Assembly (NCBI GenBank): GCA_013399855.1
Contig: VXAY01000115.1
Span: 186,340 to 250,339 of the forward strand
Direction of reading: 5' to 3'
Length of the DNA stretch: 64,000 nt
Source: Oxyruncus cristatus
Lineage: Eukaryota > Chordata > Aves > Passeriformes > Cotingidae
A program made the translations under genes and the position numbers. How positions within the stretch are numbered: the first letter of the stretch is position 1; every line of letters starts with the position of its first letter. The notes beneath the pieces are model-generated. The model was given only the letters and a program-made list of their open reading frames with translations. It was not told the origin of the DNA and did no database searches. This document shows positions 1 through 12,800 of this stretch, piece by piece.

Positions 1-3000
1 TAAGTGTGTAAGCAAGCCCACACAGACTAAGTTGGTTTCTCTGCTAGGCTTTATCCATGTGGAATGACTGCACTGTGGTAAACTGAAGTGGACCTTCAAG
101 AACACAAGATAACACCCAGAATTATTCTATTTTGCTGCATATTTGCTTTTCATAATTTCCATTGCTGAACCAGCTGGACTGCTAACCCAGAGAAATACTT
201 TGCCTGGTTGGATATATTCCATACCTAAATATTTGGGTTTCTGTTCTTAAGTAGCAATGTTTTCCAGTTTACAACCAACACAGCAGGCAGCTGGCTAGAA
301 AGGCTAAAGTACTATGGTCAAAGATTATCAGTAAAGCCAATGCTTCAGAGTTCTGCAGATTTCTGTTGTTCGCATCAAAATTCACCGTGCAACACAAAGT
401 TCCCACTAAGAACATCTAAGGCAACTCACATATTAGATATTCTGCTGTTTCTAACCTAGTCTAATGATTAAAGTGGAACTTTGACTGTATTCATGATGAA
501 ATGTCTTGTCAGTAACAACCAGGCCATCAAATCCAGTTTTATTTTCTCTGGAGAAGTGGCAGTGAGCTGTTTCATTAGAGCGAAATTGTTTTGTCAGCAC
601 AGTTTAAAAGAGCAATAGGGTTGTGAGGTACAAAAATACAGATGCTGTTTACTGTAACTTACTAAACAAGAGAAATTGCATAACCCACTCATCTTTTCCG
701 ACTGTTCAGTACTATAAATAAAGCAAAACTCCTGAAAGCTCCATATTAAAGCGTTTGAGAGGGTGGAATGTGAGTACCAAACATTCGCTCAGATCAAATT
801 ACTCTGAAGAGCCTCTGAAGCTACTTTTTACAATGTCATTCAGTGAAAAGCTAATAGAGATTTTTATCTTTCCATGATTATTAGATCACTACACATAATA
901 AATGTAATGGTGTTTAACCCTATTGTAAAGGAAACATACTTTTCCAGTGGCCAGAGCTGTCTTTTGTCTTCAACCTCCTCTTTAAATCACCATGTGCTTT
1001 GGACTGACCACTAAGTTGTGATCTCATCTATCAATAATTGAGAGGAAAAAACGTGCTGACCATTGTCAAAAAATAAGCAAGATTTTACATTGAAAAAACC
1101 CAACCCTATCCTGTAATGTTACCTAATCTGTAAATAATTAGATCTCAAATGCTTTCTAAAGGTCAGTGATATTATCTTTCCCTCCTGAAAGACAAACCAG
1201 GAGTGTAGCAGAGTGATGCGGCCTCTCCAGATCCAACCAGTCAGTGGTAGACAAAAACAAAAACCGGGTCTCCAGAGGTCCAGTGAACTGCTCTACTTGC
1301 AACCTTTTTTCATACACCAAATGTACCTCAAGTGTTTCTGTGGGTTTAGATAGATTAAAGGAGTCAGCTTTGAATCACGGAACTTTCAGATTAAATGGAG
1401 CATATGAATTAAATGGAATACCTCAAACATTTTGAACATGTAATATGAAGCAGTGATTTTAAACTCTTTATAGATAAAAAAAGACTGTAGGTGAATTTTG
1501 GTTTTGAATATTCAGAAGCACACACACCTTTTCAGTTCCCTGCACTTACCTTGACCCTCCTTCAAATCTGACAGGAAATGTCACTTAAAGCATAAGCAGG
1601 CCGGGTCCTCAGAGCATTCAATTTTCAGTCACTGCTTGAATTTAAAACTAGCCTTTCTCATTTGCAAATTTTAAATTAGATTAGCCCTTTTTTTTTTTTC
1701 CTTTGGATGCAGAACTGCTAATGAATTAGCTCGGTTAAAGCTCCCTCTATAAAGTTAACAAGTTTAAAAGAAGCCTCAGAGCAAATCTGGGTCATGCAAG
1801 GAAAATAAGGTCTGAAAGCAGCTGTCAAATAATATGACCAAATTTTCCAGCAGGAAATTGTATATTTTATAAAGTATTTTATCAAGTTGCAAAAAAAAAA
1901 TTTCCAGCAGGTCATCCCCAGAAAATATTGTTATATTAGCACTAGAATACAGAACATGTTGATTGCAACTAATTCTTTAAAAAAAAAAAAAAAAAATTCA
2001 AAATGCAGAACTCAGTTTTTAGTATCTCACTTTAAGTTTTCCTTTTTCTCATTTCAAATTCCCTTGTTCCATTTATCTTTAATCCTCTTGTATGCATTGA
2101 TATGAATTATTCAATTGCAGTGAAAAATACTGTTTTCCGAAGCTCACTTGATTGTTTCAGCCTTTCCTTGAAATATTTTGAGACTTTGATTTTTCAGCAC
2201 ACTTCAGACTGAAAACCCTAAATTGCTTTAAAATTTCCCTTTTATTTTTCCAGCTCATGAAATAGGCAAATTATCACCAGGCAAAAAGCAAGAACATTTC
2301 CCCAACCTGCAAAAATCAAAATGAAGAAAAACAGTGTAGAAAGAAACAATTTTCAAATAGAACATATATTGTTTCCTGGCATGAGAAAAATACCAGATTA
2401 GGAATGTATGGCCACCCCATGAGGTTAAAAGGCAAGCCAATAACATTTTGCAGTGATATGTGATCTTGGATATCAAATGGCCCATCGTGTAGTGCTAAGT
2501 TAGGAGGTTCACACACAAATTGTTGCTTGATGCAGTGCTGTGAGTAGCTCCACCATGTAAAAGCGAGGGTTGGACCTCACATAGCTTAAGGGCATATGGC
2601 AGTGAAGCACTGTCACCACCACAGGTGAAAATTCACCCTATTTCCTTTAAAAACCAACCTGATTTACATCCTCTACTTTTTTTTTTTTTAATTCCCTGGA
2701 GCTGGGTAAGAATGTGAGGATCTGACCTACGTCGAACCTGCTCGCTGAGGAACAGAGTGCCATTTTTTCCTTCCTGCAACTTTCATCTCAGAGATGAGGA
2801 AATGACCACTAGGGATGTCAGTTTGATGGCATGTCCTGGAATGATTTGGGACAGGAAGCTCCATTTCTGAGATGAAAAGGCAATTTCTACTTAGTGGCTG
2901 AGGCTTGCTACAGGAGAAGGGTTATTAGCACAATAAAAATCAGGAACAGAAACAGCATCTGGATTTATGAGCTACAAATGTTCTTGGAGTCAAAGGAAAC

Positions 3001-5582
3001 CCAGCATCCTTTGACTCTGTCCCCATTACTCTACCTTCTCCTCTGGGAAAATACGTAATAGGAAAAAAAGAGCATAAATGGGTATGGAAAGGATGGAGCT
3101 GCCCTTTCTCTTCATGTAGGGTTTGCAGATGGGTATCTACATCATAGGCAAATGTCATCTGAAATTATTATCAGCCAATAAAACTGCCACCATATTCTGG
3201 CAGTTTGCCACATGCCAAAGTCAGAGTTCTTGGAAATAACACCCAGCTTACGCTAAGAAAATTGGCACATGCAGGCTCACTTCTCTAGAAGTTTAGCTCA
3301 AGCTGATTTAGGGCCACCTGGATATCCTGTCAGATCCCTCACTGATGAGAGTTGCCAAATTAAGCTCTTCCCTTCAATTGTCACGAGTGCCTTATTTCAT
3401 CTGCAGCCTTGATTGCCCCCTTAAAGCACACCACAGAAATATTCGCTAGGCACATCAAGGAGGAAGATGAAAGAGTGTAAATCACAGATCTAGGGTGATT
3501 ATCCAAAAATCAGACTGCTGAGAAACGAAGCATAATATCAGTTAAAGTGTCACTAAAACAGAGTTATGAGAATAGTCAAGTAAAATACTTGATAATTGCT
3601 TATAATTTTCAGTGTTTGGAAAACAATTTCCTGGCCAGATGTTTTCACATTGTATTAGATGTTTCATTCCCTGTCAAGTGTTGTACATTTTCCCTGGTTT
3701 ATGATTCAAGGTGTTAATCATATTCAGTCTTTCAAGATGATTACCTGGTAGCATTAACATACAAATGTACAGTGATTATCTCTGCTTTTCAGAATTCTTT
3801 GCATTTTGCACAAGGAAAAAAAAAAATAATACAAGAAGTAAATCAGTCTCCTTCAACTTGCGTGATGCCTATTTTAAAATGAAATTACTACGAATTCAGA
3901 GTCTAGGAAAATTAGGTATTAATCAACTTCAAAGTAGAGGAAACTTTCACCTCTGCTTGAAAGTAGCAACACAGAGTCAAGAGTCTTAAAACAGGCCAGA
4001 GCTGAAAGGCATGACCACCTCATAAAAGAAACACATTCCTTACTTGTAGTCCTGTTGATAAGACTTACGAAGTGCAGAGTATCTACAGCCATTTCTGAGG
4101 AATATGCAGCAATTTACAGTAGACAATCATAAAAAATTAGGACACTATTTCAGAGTGTAGAGGAAGTTACTATCAAATCTCCAGCCTTCTGTTGTGAAAC
4201 ACTAAAAATTATGTAGTAAAATTGGGTCATGTTCAACACCACCTGAATCTAAAAAAAAATAGAGGTTATTTACAAAGCAATTTGATAGAGGCAGTAGGAT
4301 GGGAATACATCTCCAGTTTCCACTGCTTTCACAGAAGTTCCATGAAGTATCTAAAATTTGTTCCTAGTGGCTTTAATACATAGTTATTTTTTCATGTCTG
4401 AATTTATTCTGTCCTGCTGCTCAAAGGAAAGAGGGAACATCACAGCAACGATTATTTGTAGTCATTGCTCTACAAATGCTTGTGCAAGATTTGTGTCAGA
4501 TGAGTGACTGCCTCAAGTGCCTACATTAACCTCCCCTGCTCACACACCTCCTGCTCAGATTTTGGCTAACACAGCCCATGCCAAGGCCTGACCTAATGGA
4601 GCAGCACCCCGGGGTCAAAGCAAGAGCTCCAGAGGCAGCACAGGTAGCCAGAAGAGCTCAAAGGCCATTCTTCAGCCATCACCACCCGCAGAGGGATGCA
4701 GCCACCACCTTTGTATAGCCAGTGTCTGGAGGCTTCACCAGAACCCACTAGCTCATGGAAACGCTACACACCAAAGTTCCTCGATGGAAGGTATAAAACC
4801 AGGAGTTGACCCAAAAAAGCTTTTAAACCAGATCTAACAGCAGCTGAACTGCCAAGGATTTCATGCTTCCTGAGACAGCAACAGGGAAGGAAGGATGACA
4901 AGCACTCTCACCATTGGCTGGGTGACTAATCTTGCTCATCAGTGCACAAGTGAAGAGTTACAGGTTACAAGTTTTGAAATCTTATGACTTGAGTAGTCAA
5001 ACAGTTAATTCACACAACAGAAATACAGTCTGTGCAAAGGCAATTGAAATCTTTTGTTTGTTATATTTGTTAAGGAGCTCATAAAATAAACTTCAGTGTA
5101 CATAGTACGTTGTCCTGTAAACCTGGGATATCCAAATGGCCCATGGCAGGTATTCAGAGGCAGAAGGTACAACTAACTCTCCTTCACTCTCAGCAGGAAT
5201 GAGTGGCAAATACATAAGCAGGAATACCTGATGTAGATTCACACACATTCCCTCACTCATCTGGCCTAATGCATTGGCTAATTCCTGCTGCTGTGCTCTG
5301 CCCATTGCTCTTGCTTCTATTTTGCTGTTGGGCCTTTCATGTTACGGCATCAAGGCTGAATGATTTGAAAAAATAAATCCGATTAATCTTTCAATCACTT
5401 CAGCTCATTTTTATTTCTTTATCCTTTGCTCTCGTAGTTGATACTCCCTCAGACCCTTTGACCCCTCCGCGGTTCTGGCCCTGAAAGATATTATTTTCAA
5501 AGAAAATGGGAGAAAAAGCCAGAGGGAAACATCAAGGCATTCACATTTCCCTTTGTTTTTCTGTCACTAAACTCACACATAT
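1..5582. other. Non-coding stretch, no gene recognised
   Basis: A/T-leaning sequence with stop codons dense in all six frames; only short chance frames occur. Visible content is a T run near 1686-1700, an A run at 1979-1996 and a slightly more G/C-rich patch at about 4530-4830. That patch contains a TATA-box word (GGTATAAAACC, about 4790-4800), but I see no initiator, CpG cluster or splice donor with it. I saw no clear CR1 or other repeat. Intergenic or intronic DNA is the simplest reading. Confidence 0.6.
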
Positions 5583-6149
5583 TTGTACTGCAGACCAACA
5601 AACAGCTTCTCTTATCGGGCAGGGCCAGGATCACCTATTTCAGAGTTTTTAAGAATTATCGGAACACCTGTATTCAAAACCAGAACTGATAAATCATCAA
5701 AAGCAGGAAATGAAGGGAAATGTTTCTCTAGGTTCATAAGAAAAAATATAAATGAGAAAGTTTGTATCCAAGTCATTATAAATGAGTTGCAGCATTTTGC
5801 CAGCATTTTATCAGTCCTTATTTCACTGAGAAGGCAGTGCACATACTCCTCCTTGTTTTCACAGGTAATGTACAGTTTGCTTCTACAGTTTGCAATGCCA
5901 AATCGGTTGCCAAGCCAGACTTCCAGCTCCAGTGTCACTGATGACTCCAGCATTTTCGGCACGAGGTGCCAACAGATTCATCTATGTGTTTCAACAAACC
6001 AAACTGTGCCTGAATCACCATTCTGTTCTCTAGTCCCAGCTTGGTTCTCAGAAATGTTAAGGGTAAATTTCTGGTACTCCTCGACATTTGCTAGTATTTT
6101 GTATGAAAACAGAGTTTACTTTAAACTTTGCACCTCAGAGCACCATTAA
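5583..6149 (+). other. Overlapping open frames on both strands, probably chance
   Basis: A plus-strand open frame of 188 codons overlaps a 116-codon minus-strand frame at 5612-5962. Neither translation resembles a protein family I know. The plus frame is rich in Ser, Phe and Cys and has no periodic or domain-like pattern. A good splice-acceptor match (pyrimidine run then TTTTCACAG, AG at 5863-5864) lies inside it. About one or two random frames this long are expected in 64 kb over six frames, so I do not call a gene. A decayed exon or pseudogene is the alternative. Confidence 0.25.
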
Positions 6150-6883
6150 ACATAGAATATGCTACTGGAAGAAATCCCATAAAGACAGTAAGAGCCAAAA
6201 GAATGAATCCTGTATTTTATTCAAGCCACAGGCAAAAGGATTACAGACTTCACTGGGGTGATGTCTGCACAGAGTAGGAATGACAATTAAGACCCGGCCA
6301 AGGGATTTATATCTAACAGACCCTGTGATGACTGTCTAATGTCTTCAAGCCAACGTTCATAAAGCACTTCTGCATTTAATATTAATTGTACTTTCATCTA
6401 TATTAATTCCATACTTTATTTATACAGATATTTATTTTTCTTCAATTTTTTGAAGTTTAGCTAAAAAGACAGTTTATGTAGAAATAACGCCAAGCTTTGC
6501 TCGCACTCATTCACCAAAATCCCTCAACAATTTAAAAGAAAACCTGTTCATTTCCGAAGGCTTATCAGCCCACAGCATGTTCTTTTATGCCACTACATAT
6601 GTGCTTACAAACGTTATCTGGTGGCTATAGTGTGGTCTACCCTTAAGAGACTGCATTTTCAAACACGGAGGCTCACTTGTGTTTGGCTACGACATTTGCA
6701 GATTGAGAAGAGGCAAAAAACACACAATGCTCTAAGGGCACAAGCCCCCATTACTACCTGTCATAAAACTTGTCCACAGTTCCTGGGTGAGTTATTATAG
6801 GTAAGCCAGCATCAGAGAAGACTGATTTTTTTTTTTATAAAGATCACTCAAAAGAAGAATCACTGACCCAGAATATGTTCCTC

Positions 6884-6931
6884 ATTCTCCACCTCACATT
6901 CTAAATTATTCTCCACCTCATGTTCTAAATT
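6884..6931. repeat. 24-bp tandem repeat, two copies
   Basis: Two adjacent 24-bp units (6884-6907 and 6908-6931) begin ATTCTCCACCTCA and end TTCTAAATT. They differ at only two positions. This is a small tandem duplication, probably from replication slippage. No function is visible. Confidence 0.9.
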
Positions 6932-9540
6932 ATATCTTTTATTCCATATGACTTTTCTTCAGTTGTAAGAGTGGTATCATGTAATAAAATTGCATTAACT
7001 CCATTTTAAAGGAATAAATATTTCAGCACAGATTTTGACTTAGAATGTCAAGTTCATTAATCTATATTTATACATGTTGCTATTTCAGATATTTTTCTGT
7101 TAAAACTTGACTGATTATTTTGAAAAAATGAAAGAAAGTGAGTGTTATTTCTAGAAAATTAGACATCTTTCAACATTAGCTAAGGAAAAATCCCAACAAA
7201 TGTAACTGTTTGAGGAGTAATTAATGCATTTTATGTCTGTTTTTATTGCAGGACTACATGATTAATGAGCTGTCGTAGTCTGAAGGCATTCCTTGGCATG
7301 TTTCTGTGAGTTTGTTCAGATAATAAGCCTTAAGAGATGAATGAAGCATGTCCTGCCAGATCTGCTGGGATGATTTCCTTGTACTACTATAACCGGTGGA
7401 CATGATGGACCTCAGCTATTCCTAAAAAAATATGTCTCCTCATTAATCAAATCCTGCCTTACGCTGTGTGAGTGCCACTGTGAAGTGAAGCACATGGCAC
7501 TTACACACACGTGGGAGCAAAGAACGGATTCTCCAGTCGTGTTGCCTTCCCCGGGTGAAGGAAAGGCGTGCCTAAGATGTCATCGGCCCTCAGAGAACTG
7601 GTCCACAGGGCCCAGGGTGCAACAACCATCACAGCACAGGTAAACCCAGAGAAAGCGCAGAAAACTTGCCTTAGTCTGACTAACAGTTCTCCAGGATCTT
7701 CGTGAATGGGACTTCTGTCAGGACACAACACACCCCACCAATCGCTGTCCCTTCCCGTGGGCTTACCTAAGGAAGGGCAGCCGCAGGCAGGACGTTGTAG
7801 GATCACTGCACTAGGACTTCCTGGAAGAGGGAATATTCTGAGGGGTACATTTTCTTCTGTAAAGGAGGATCAGCGTGGTCAGCCAGTTACTCTCGGCAGG
7901 TTTTTCTGTAGAGGGAGACAGGGTTTAAAGGTCACAAGAAAATATTTTTTAAAAGAGGTATGCTACAGTGAACACAGCATCCTTGCCTAATTTGGGGGTG
8001 GTGGGGTGGTGTTTCGGGGTTTTTTAATAATAGCAGAATTACACTGACTTCACATCTGAACAGGATTCCTGAGTTTACTTACATTTTACTGTATATAACA
8101 CAAATCATTTTCTTGATAAGTGTCCAGATTTGTTCAGATACTGAGGTAAGACGCAGTTGAAAGCAGTAGGTATGTGTTTATTTCCCATCTTATCAGTATG
8201 AACTCTTAGTAAGAGAACAGCAAAGACTGAATAAATGGGTATATCACTCAACCAAGCAGCCAAAAATAGGAAAAGAAAGCAGTCTGTGCTTAGTGAGGGT
8301 CTTCCCTCTTAAAAAGTAAACTGAACTGTGGCTTCCCCAATCCTGAGATACTGCATCTCAAGCCACATGGGCAGAAGGCACTGCCCACTAGTCTCCTCTG
8401 TCTTAAGCTATTTGACAAACTCACAAAATGTACCTGCTCATGTTAGGAAATTATTTGGATGGCTTTAAATGCAGGCGGAGGTAGACAGACCGAGAACTAA
8501 AAATTGTACCCTGATGGTCCCTCTATATCTACTGAATAAAGTAGACACTAACTCGGTGCAGCAGAGAAGCCATCCCAGCACCTTTAATAATACCTCTGGA
8601 TTATTCATCACTAACACCAGCAACAAGTGCAAAATTGCTAATCAGAAGTGAGGCCCTATCACCCTCTGGGGTTTTTTTCTGTGCTGCCATGAGTAGAGCT
8701 TTCAATTGTTTGGACAAAAAGGATAGCTTGCAAAACAAGCTATAAAATTTCACATCAACGGTCATATGGAATGAATTTACAGAGAACCACCTCTGGACTG
8801 CAGTATATTGCTAGAGAGTTGCCAGGAAAAAGAAATATTTCTCCTTTGTTCTTTTATGTTTCTCTAACCTGATTTTCCTTTCCATGCCCCCATTCATCAG
8901 ATGCAATGGTTTGTCCATCTTACTTTCTAGTACAGTATTTTGACAGACTAAAGGTTTTTGATAGTCAGATGGTAAATAGTTTTGCTTGTTTTCAACTGCA
9001 AAATAAAATAAATCCCAAAACAGCCAGCGTTACTTGTAACTTGTCTCTTTTTGCTCTGTTTCTTTTATTTGCCAAGCATGAAACAAAGACCAAAAGTAGA
9101 TCAAGATAATTTTCATAGTTTGCTCCAGCACAGCAATAACAAGACATGATGTTTTCTCTGAGTTCTTCGATATCTAGAAGATAAGATTTGGGGTTTTGTA
9201 GTAGTTGTTCTTTGGGTTTGTTTGGGGTTTTTTTTAAACCAATAAATAAAATCTGAAGGATTCCTTTGAACAAAGAGGTTTTAAAAACAGAAGCAGTAAT
9301 TGTAAAGTCATCTGCAGAGAGTCCTGATAAAGAACATAAAGAACTGAAGTATTTCAAGAGGAAAGGACCAGGGAGACTGGATGCAATCATTACAGCTCAT
9401 CTCTTCACTGAAATCTAGGTCAGAAAGAGGAAAATTGAATCTTCTCGTTTGACTGCTGCTTTGCAACAAAACCACCATATGATGGTGCTTATTAAACAGC
9501 AAAGTCTGTCCATACCAATTGAAGGGGATCGTTTATAATA
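6932..9540. other. Non-coding stretch, no gene recognised
   Basis: No supported exon. The 7500-7930 part is more G/C-rich and has donor-like words on both strands (CAG|GTAAAC on plus near 7637; minus-strand TAG|GTAAGC near 7768), but no coherent frame or matching acceptor. A G-rich T/G patch lies at 7993-8020. A short inverted repeat (ATAGCTTG at 8723-8730 and CAAGCTAT at 8736-8743, 5-nt loop) is present. Confidence 0.55.
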
Positions 9541-9850
9541 CCGGAATTAATAAACAGAGGACAGGGGAAATCTCTTGCTATTAATTTTTAAGCTAATTGG
9601 GGGGGAAGAGCTTCACTAGAAACATTTTCACAGTAACAGGTATGGTTTAGTCCATAATTTATTACGATGCAAGGAAATGCACATCTAAGTTTACAGCAAG
9701 AATTAAGTTCAATATTATCGGATAATTAATGCGACATTGACAAAGCAGCTTGTTGTGTGCATACATTACTTAGCAAAACTGAAATATATTGTCCTCTCCC
9801 GATAACCAGCTGTGCAATAAATCACAGAGGCCTTTCGGATAATTCTGCAA
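9541..9850. promoter_or_regulatory. Candidate enhancer, homeodomain-motif dense
   Basis: Within about 300 bp there are several TAAT/ATTA cores (including ATAATTAAT at about 9722-9730), a SOX-like ACAAAG (about 9740-9745), an E-box CAGCTG (9807-9812) and a HOX/CDX-like CAATAAATCA (about 9816-9825). A 10-bp word TCGGATAATT occurs exactly twice (9718-9727 and 9835-9844). This style is typical of conserved developmental enhancers of vertebrates. Conservation cannot be seen from one sequence, so the call is inference. Confidence 0.3.
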
Positions 9851-12800
9851 ACTAGAAGTTATGGACTGACAGCACTAAATCAGGTAAGTGTAGCCCCCAG
9901 CATCCATGTAATTGTTCTCCACTGGCCATGGCCCCTGTTGCAGTTCAACCATGGTAGGCAGCCAGGCCTAAACAAAGCAAAACATAACACTACACAGGCT
10001 GCTACAAAGAAAATTCCCTCTATCCATCCAAAACCAGTACAACCCCACACACATGTGATGGCAATACCCATCCAGCACGGTGTTTTCAGTTCTGAAACCT
10101 GAATAGCAAAGACCTCCCAGAACAAGAGAGACAGTCTCAAGAAAATCAGTCTCTCAAGGATTTTGGCTGAATCCTTCTACGCCAATCCTCCCACACACGG
10201 TCACACGTGTGCCTACAATGACAGACTTCGGGATTATTTTTTTTTTGGCTAGGGAGGAAAAATGCTTTGTAGTCTGAAAAAGAAAACCTGTAAACAAATA
10301 AAACCATGAAAACCATAAAACCATTGCTTTCTATTTGTAATTTACAGGTGACTTTTCAGTAGGTTGCCTTTCAGCATCACACTGTTTGCCAAACTGAGAA
10401 AGTAGTGAGATGCTGGAGTCCTAGGAAGATTTCAAAAAACACCCAAACCAAACCACAAGATCTGCTGGAGAACAAAACAAGCTGCAGCATTTCAAGAGGG
10501 TAAAAGAAGGTCAATCTCTCTGGGCAGGGCACCACCAGAACACTGTTTCTGTCCCTCCTTAGAGCAGGGTGAATCAGGACTGGTCATCAGAATCTTCTCA
10601 ACCAGTACAGACATGCTACATGCAAGATCAGAATGTTTTACCATTAGGTTCAGAATAAACAAATGTTGCAGAGTATCAAAGAGTTCCCATGTCAAGCTGC
10701 CTCTAAGGCTCACGTGTTGTTTTGCTTCAAGCAAGATCATTTAAAGTCTGTCATAAGAAAGCAGAAGTTGGAGAGTGCTTGTGGTTGCTGTGCTCCACTC
10801 AGCTTCAGCTCTGCTGTACGCAAACACACGCTAGCCAGAAAAAAGCCCTTTTTTTAGAGAGCTACCTTTATCACACGTTGTACCTCGCTAAACTAACACA
10901 GAAAACCCACTGAAACCACAGGTTCTGTTTCTGGTCCCGTGTGCCCGAGCACAGGAAACGCAGGGTTTGGAGCCAAACAGGAAGCAGTGCTTTGTACAGC
11001 GCGAGGAGCCGCACGGCTTTCACACACCCCTGTGCCGCGGGTAATTAAGGAGCTGGCAGTAATTGAAAATATCCCTGCTTCTTTCACAGTAAGTACCTTG
11101 TATTACTGCTTGATGTATTGTAGCTACCGACAGATGACAGAATAATTTGTCTTTTATTCAACTCCAACACTGAATTATTGGAAGTTGGACTTGTCTGTGG
11201 CCTAGAGGGAGACATTGTGCCAGAGTTTCATTTGCCGTTATTGAAGGCAGGAGGTTTATAAAAGTTAATGAAATACAGCCAGCAAAGAGACTGCAGAGGG
11301 TCTGAATCTCAGAAGCAGCAGCACATAGATGCCTGTTGTTATTACACAGGGCAGCAAAAAGGCACCAGTCTTTCCCATCTCTATAATAGAAAATACATAA
11401 CATTTTCATTGGAACTGTTACTTTTCTATCATTTGACTAACTGCTATAGCTGTTAAATTTCCTCTTAGTTTTATATTTTAAGTGATGCATAGCAAACTTA
11501 TAGAACAGAGGTACTGAAATGAAGGCAATAGTTCAATGTTATTAAATATTTTCATGCCTTAAGAGACTCTCTCAAGCAGTGCACAACTGCAATGAGTACA
11601 CTTCAAAATCCTCATTTAAAGATGTGTCCTGCATCACCCAGTTGTTATGGGGAGAGTTGCCTACGAACTCTGACTACAAAAAGTGCAAATATCTTCTGAA
11701 AAAACTTTTTGACAGTTAAAAATATAATCCTATGTGAGGCACAGAAACTCATATAATCCTAGTGTAAGATTAAAAGTACTTTGACAGAAAAAAAAAATTA
11801 ACATTTCTTTAGAGCTCTGTAACAGTTGAGCCATCACTAAAGGACTTAACACCTGTTTACATGGCTTGGTTGTGGGGCTTTAAAATAAATCTCACTAATA
11901 CTTTGAGAAAAATCACGATGCTATTTGCTTTCTGGGATATAAAAAGAGATTAAAATGTCAGGAAAAGCATCAAGTTTTCTAAGATGTACTATTTACTGAT
12001 AATGGCTAAATAACTTTCCCTCATTATAAAGGAAAATGATTCTGTAGCAAAATATCCATGGATATGAAGTGTGATGAACTTTATCTTTAAAGTAGTAATG
12101 CTTTTCCACCAGTATAACTTGAGGAAAGAAACAGCTCACACTTTTTCCTTTAAAATGAAACAAAGGAAAAAAATATTGACCTTCAATGTCACTTTTATTA
12201 CAGCAGCTCCTTCAGCTTTGTCATAAAGCTCTAAGGTTATGAGTGCTCTGGAACCCAATTATACTGTACATCCCAAACAGTGCTATTCCGGCTGCTGAAC
12301 CATTTTCTGAGCTGGGCATGGAAAGATCAAGCTGCCTCCAAAATAATTTCTCAGTCCTTTCCTATAAAAAGTAGAAGCCCGACTCTAAAACATCTAAGCT
12401 GCTGCCTGCACAACTGAGCAGTGACTCAGGGATTATCCTTTCCTATAGTGCACAGCACTAAACTACTTTTTTCTTCACCTGAACTCCCATCTCATAAATC
12501 TTCATGCTCTGCCTCTTGTACATGTACCATAGCAGAGCTACTGCTGGAACGCCCCCTTTCCATCCCCTGCACTCAGGGCAGCTGATTTTCTAGTGCAAAG
12601 GGAAGTTACACGTTACAGTAATTCTTATTCTGCTTTCCTGATCATCTCAGTGAATGAGGTAAACGAATAAATAGGGAAAAAAACACAAAAATACAGGGAA
12701 TAGGTATAAGAAGAGAAGGAAAGTGTCACTGGCAGGAGGCTGGAGGGGACAACAGAAGAATAACTGTTAGAAAGAACTTAACAGGAGGTGAGAGAAGGAG

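Noticed and set aside
4788..4802. TATA-box word GGTATAAAACC
   Set aside because: No initiator, CpG enrichment or downstream donor supports a promoter there.
8723..8743. 8-bp-arm inverted repeat with 5-nt loop
   Set aside because: Stems this short are expected by chance several times in 64 kb.
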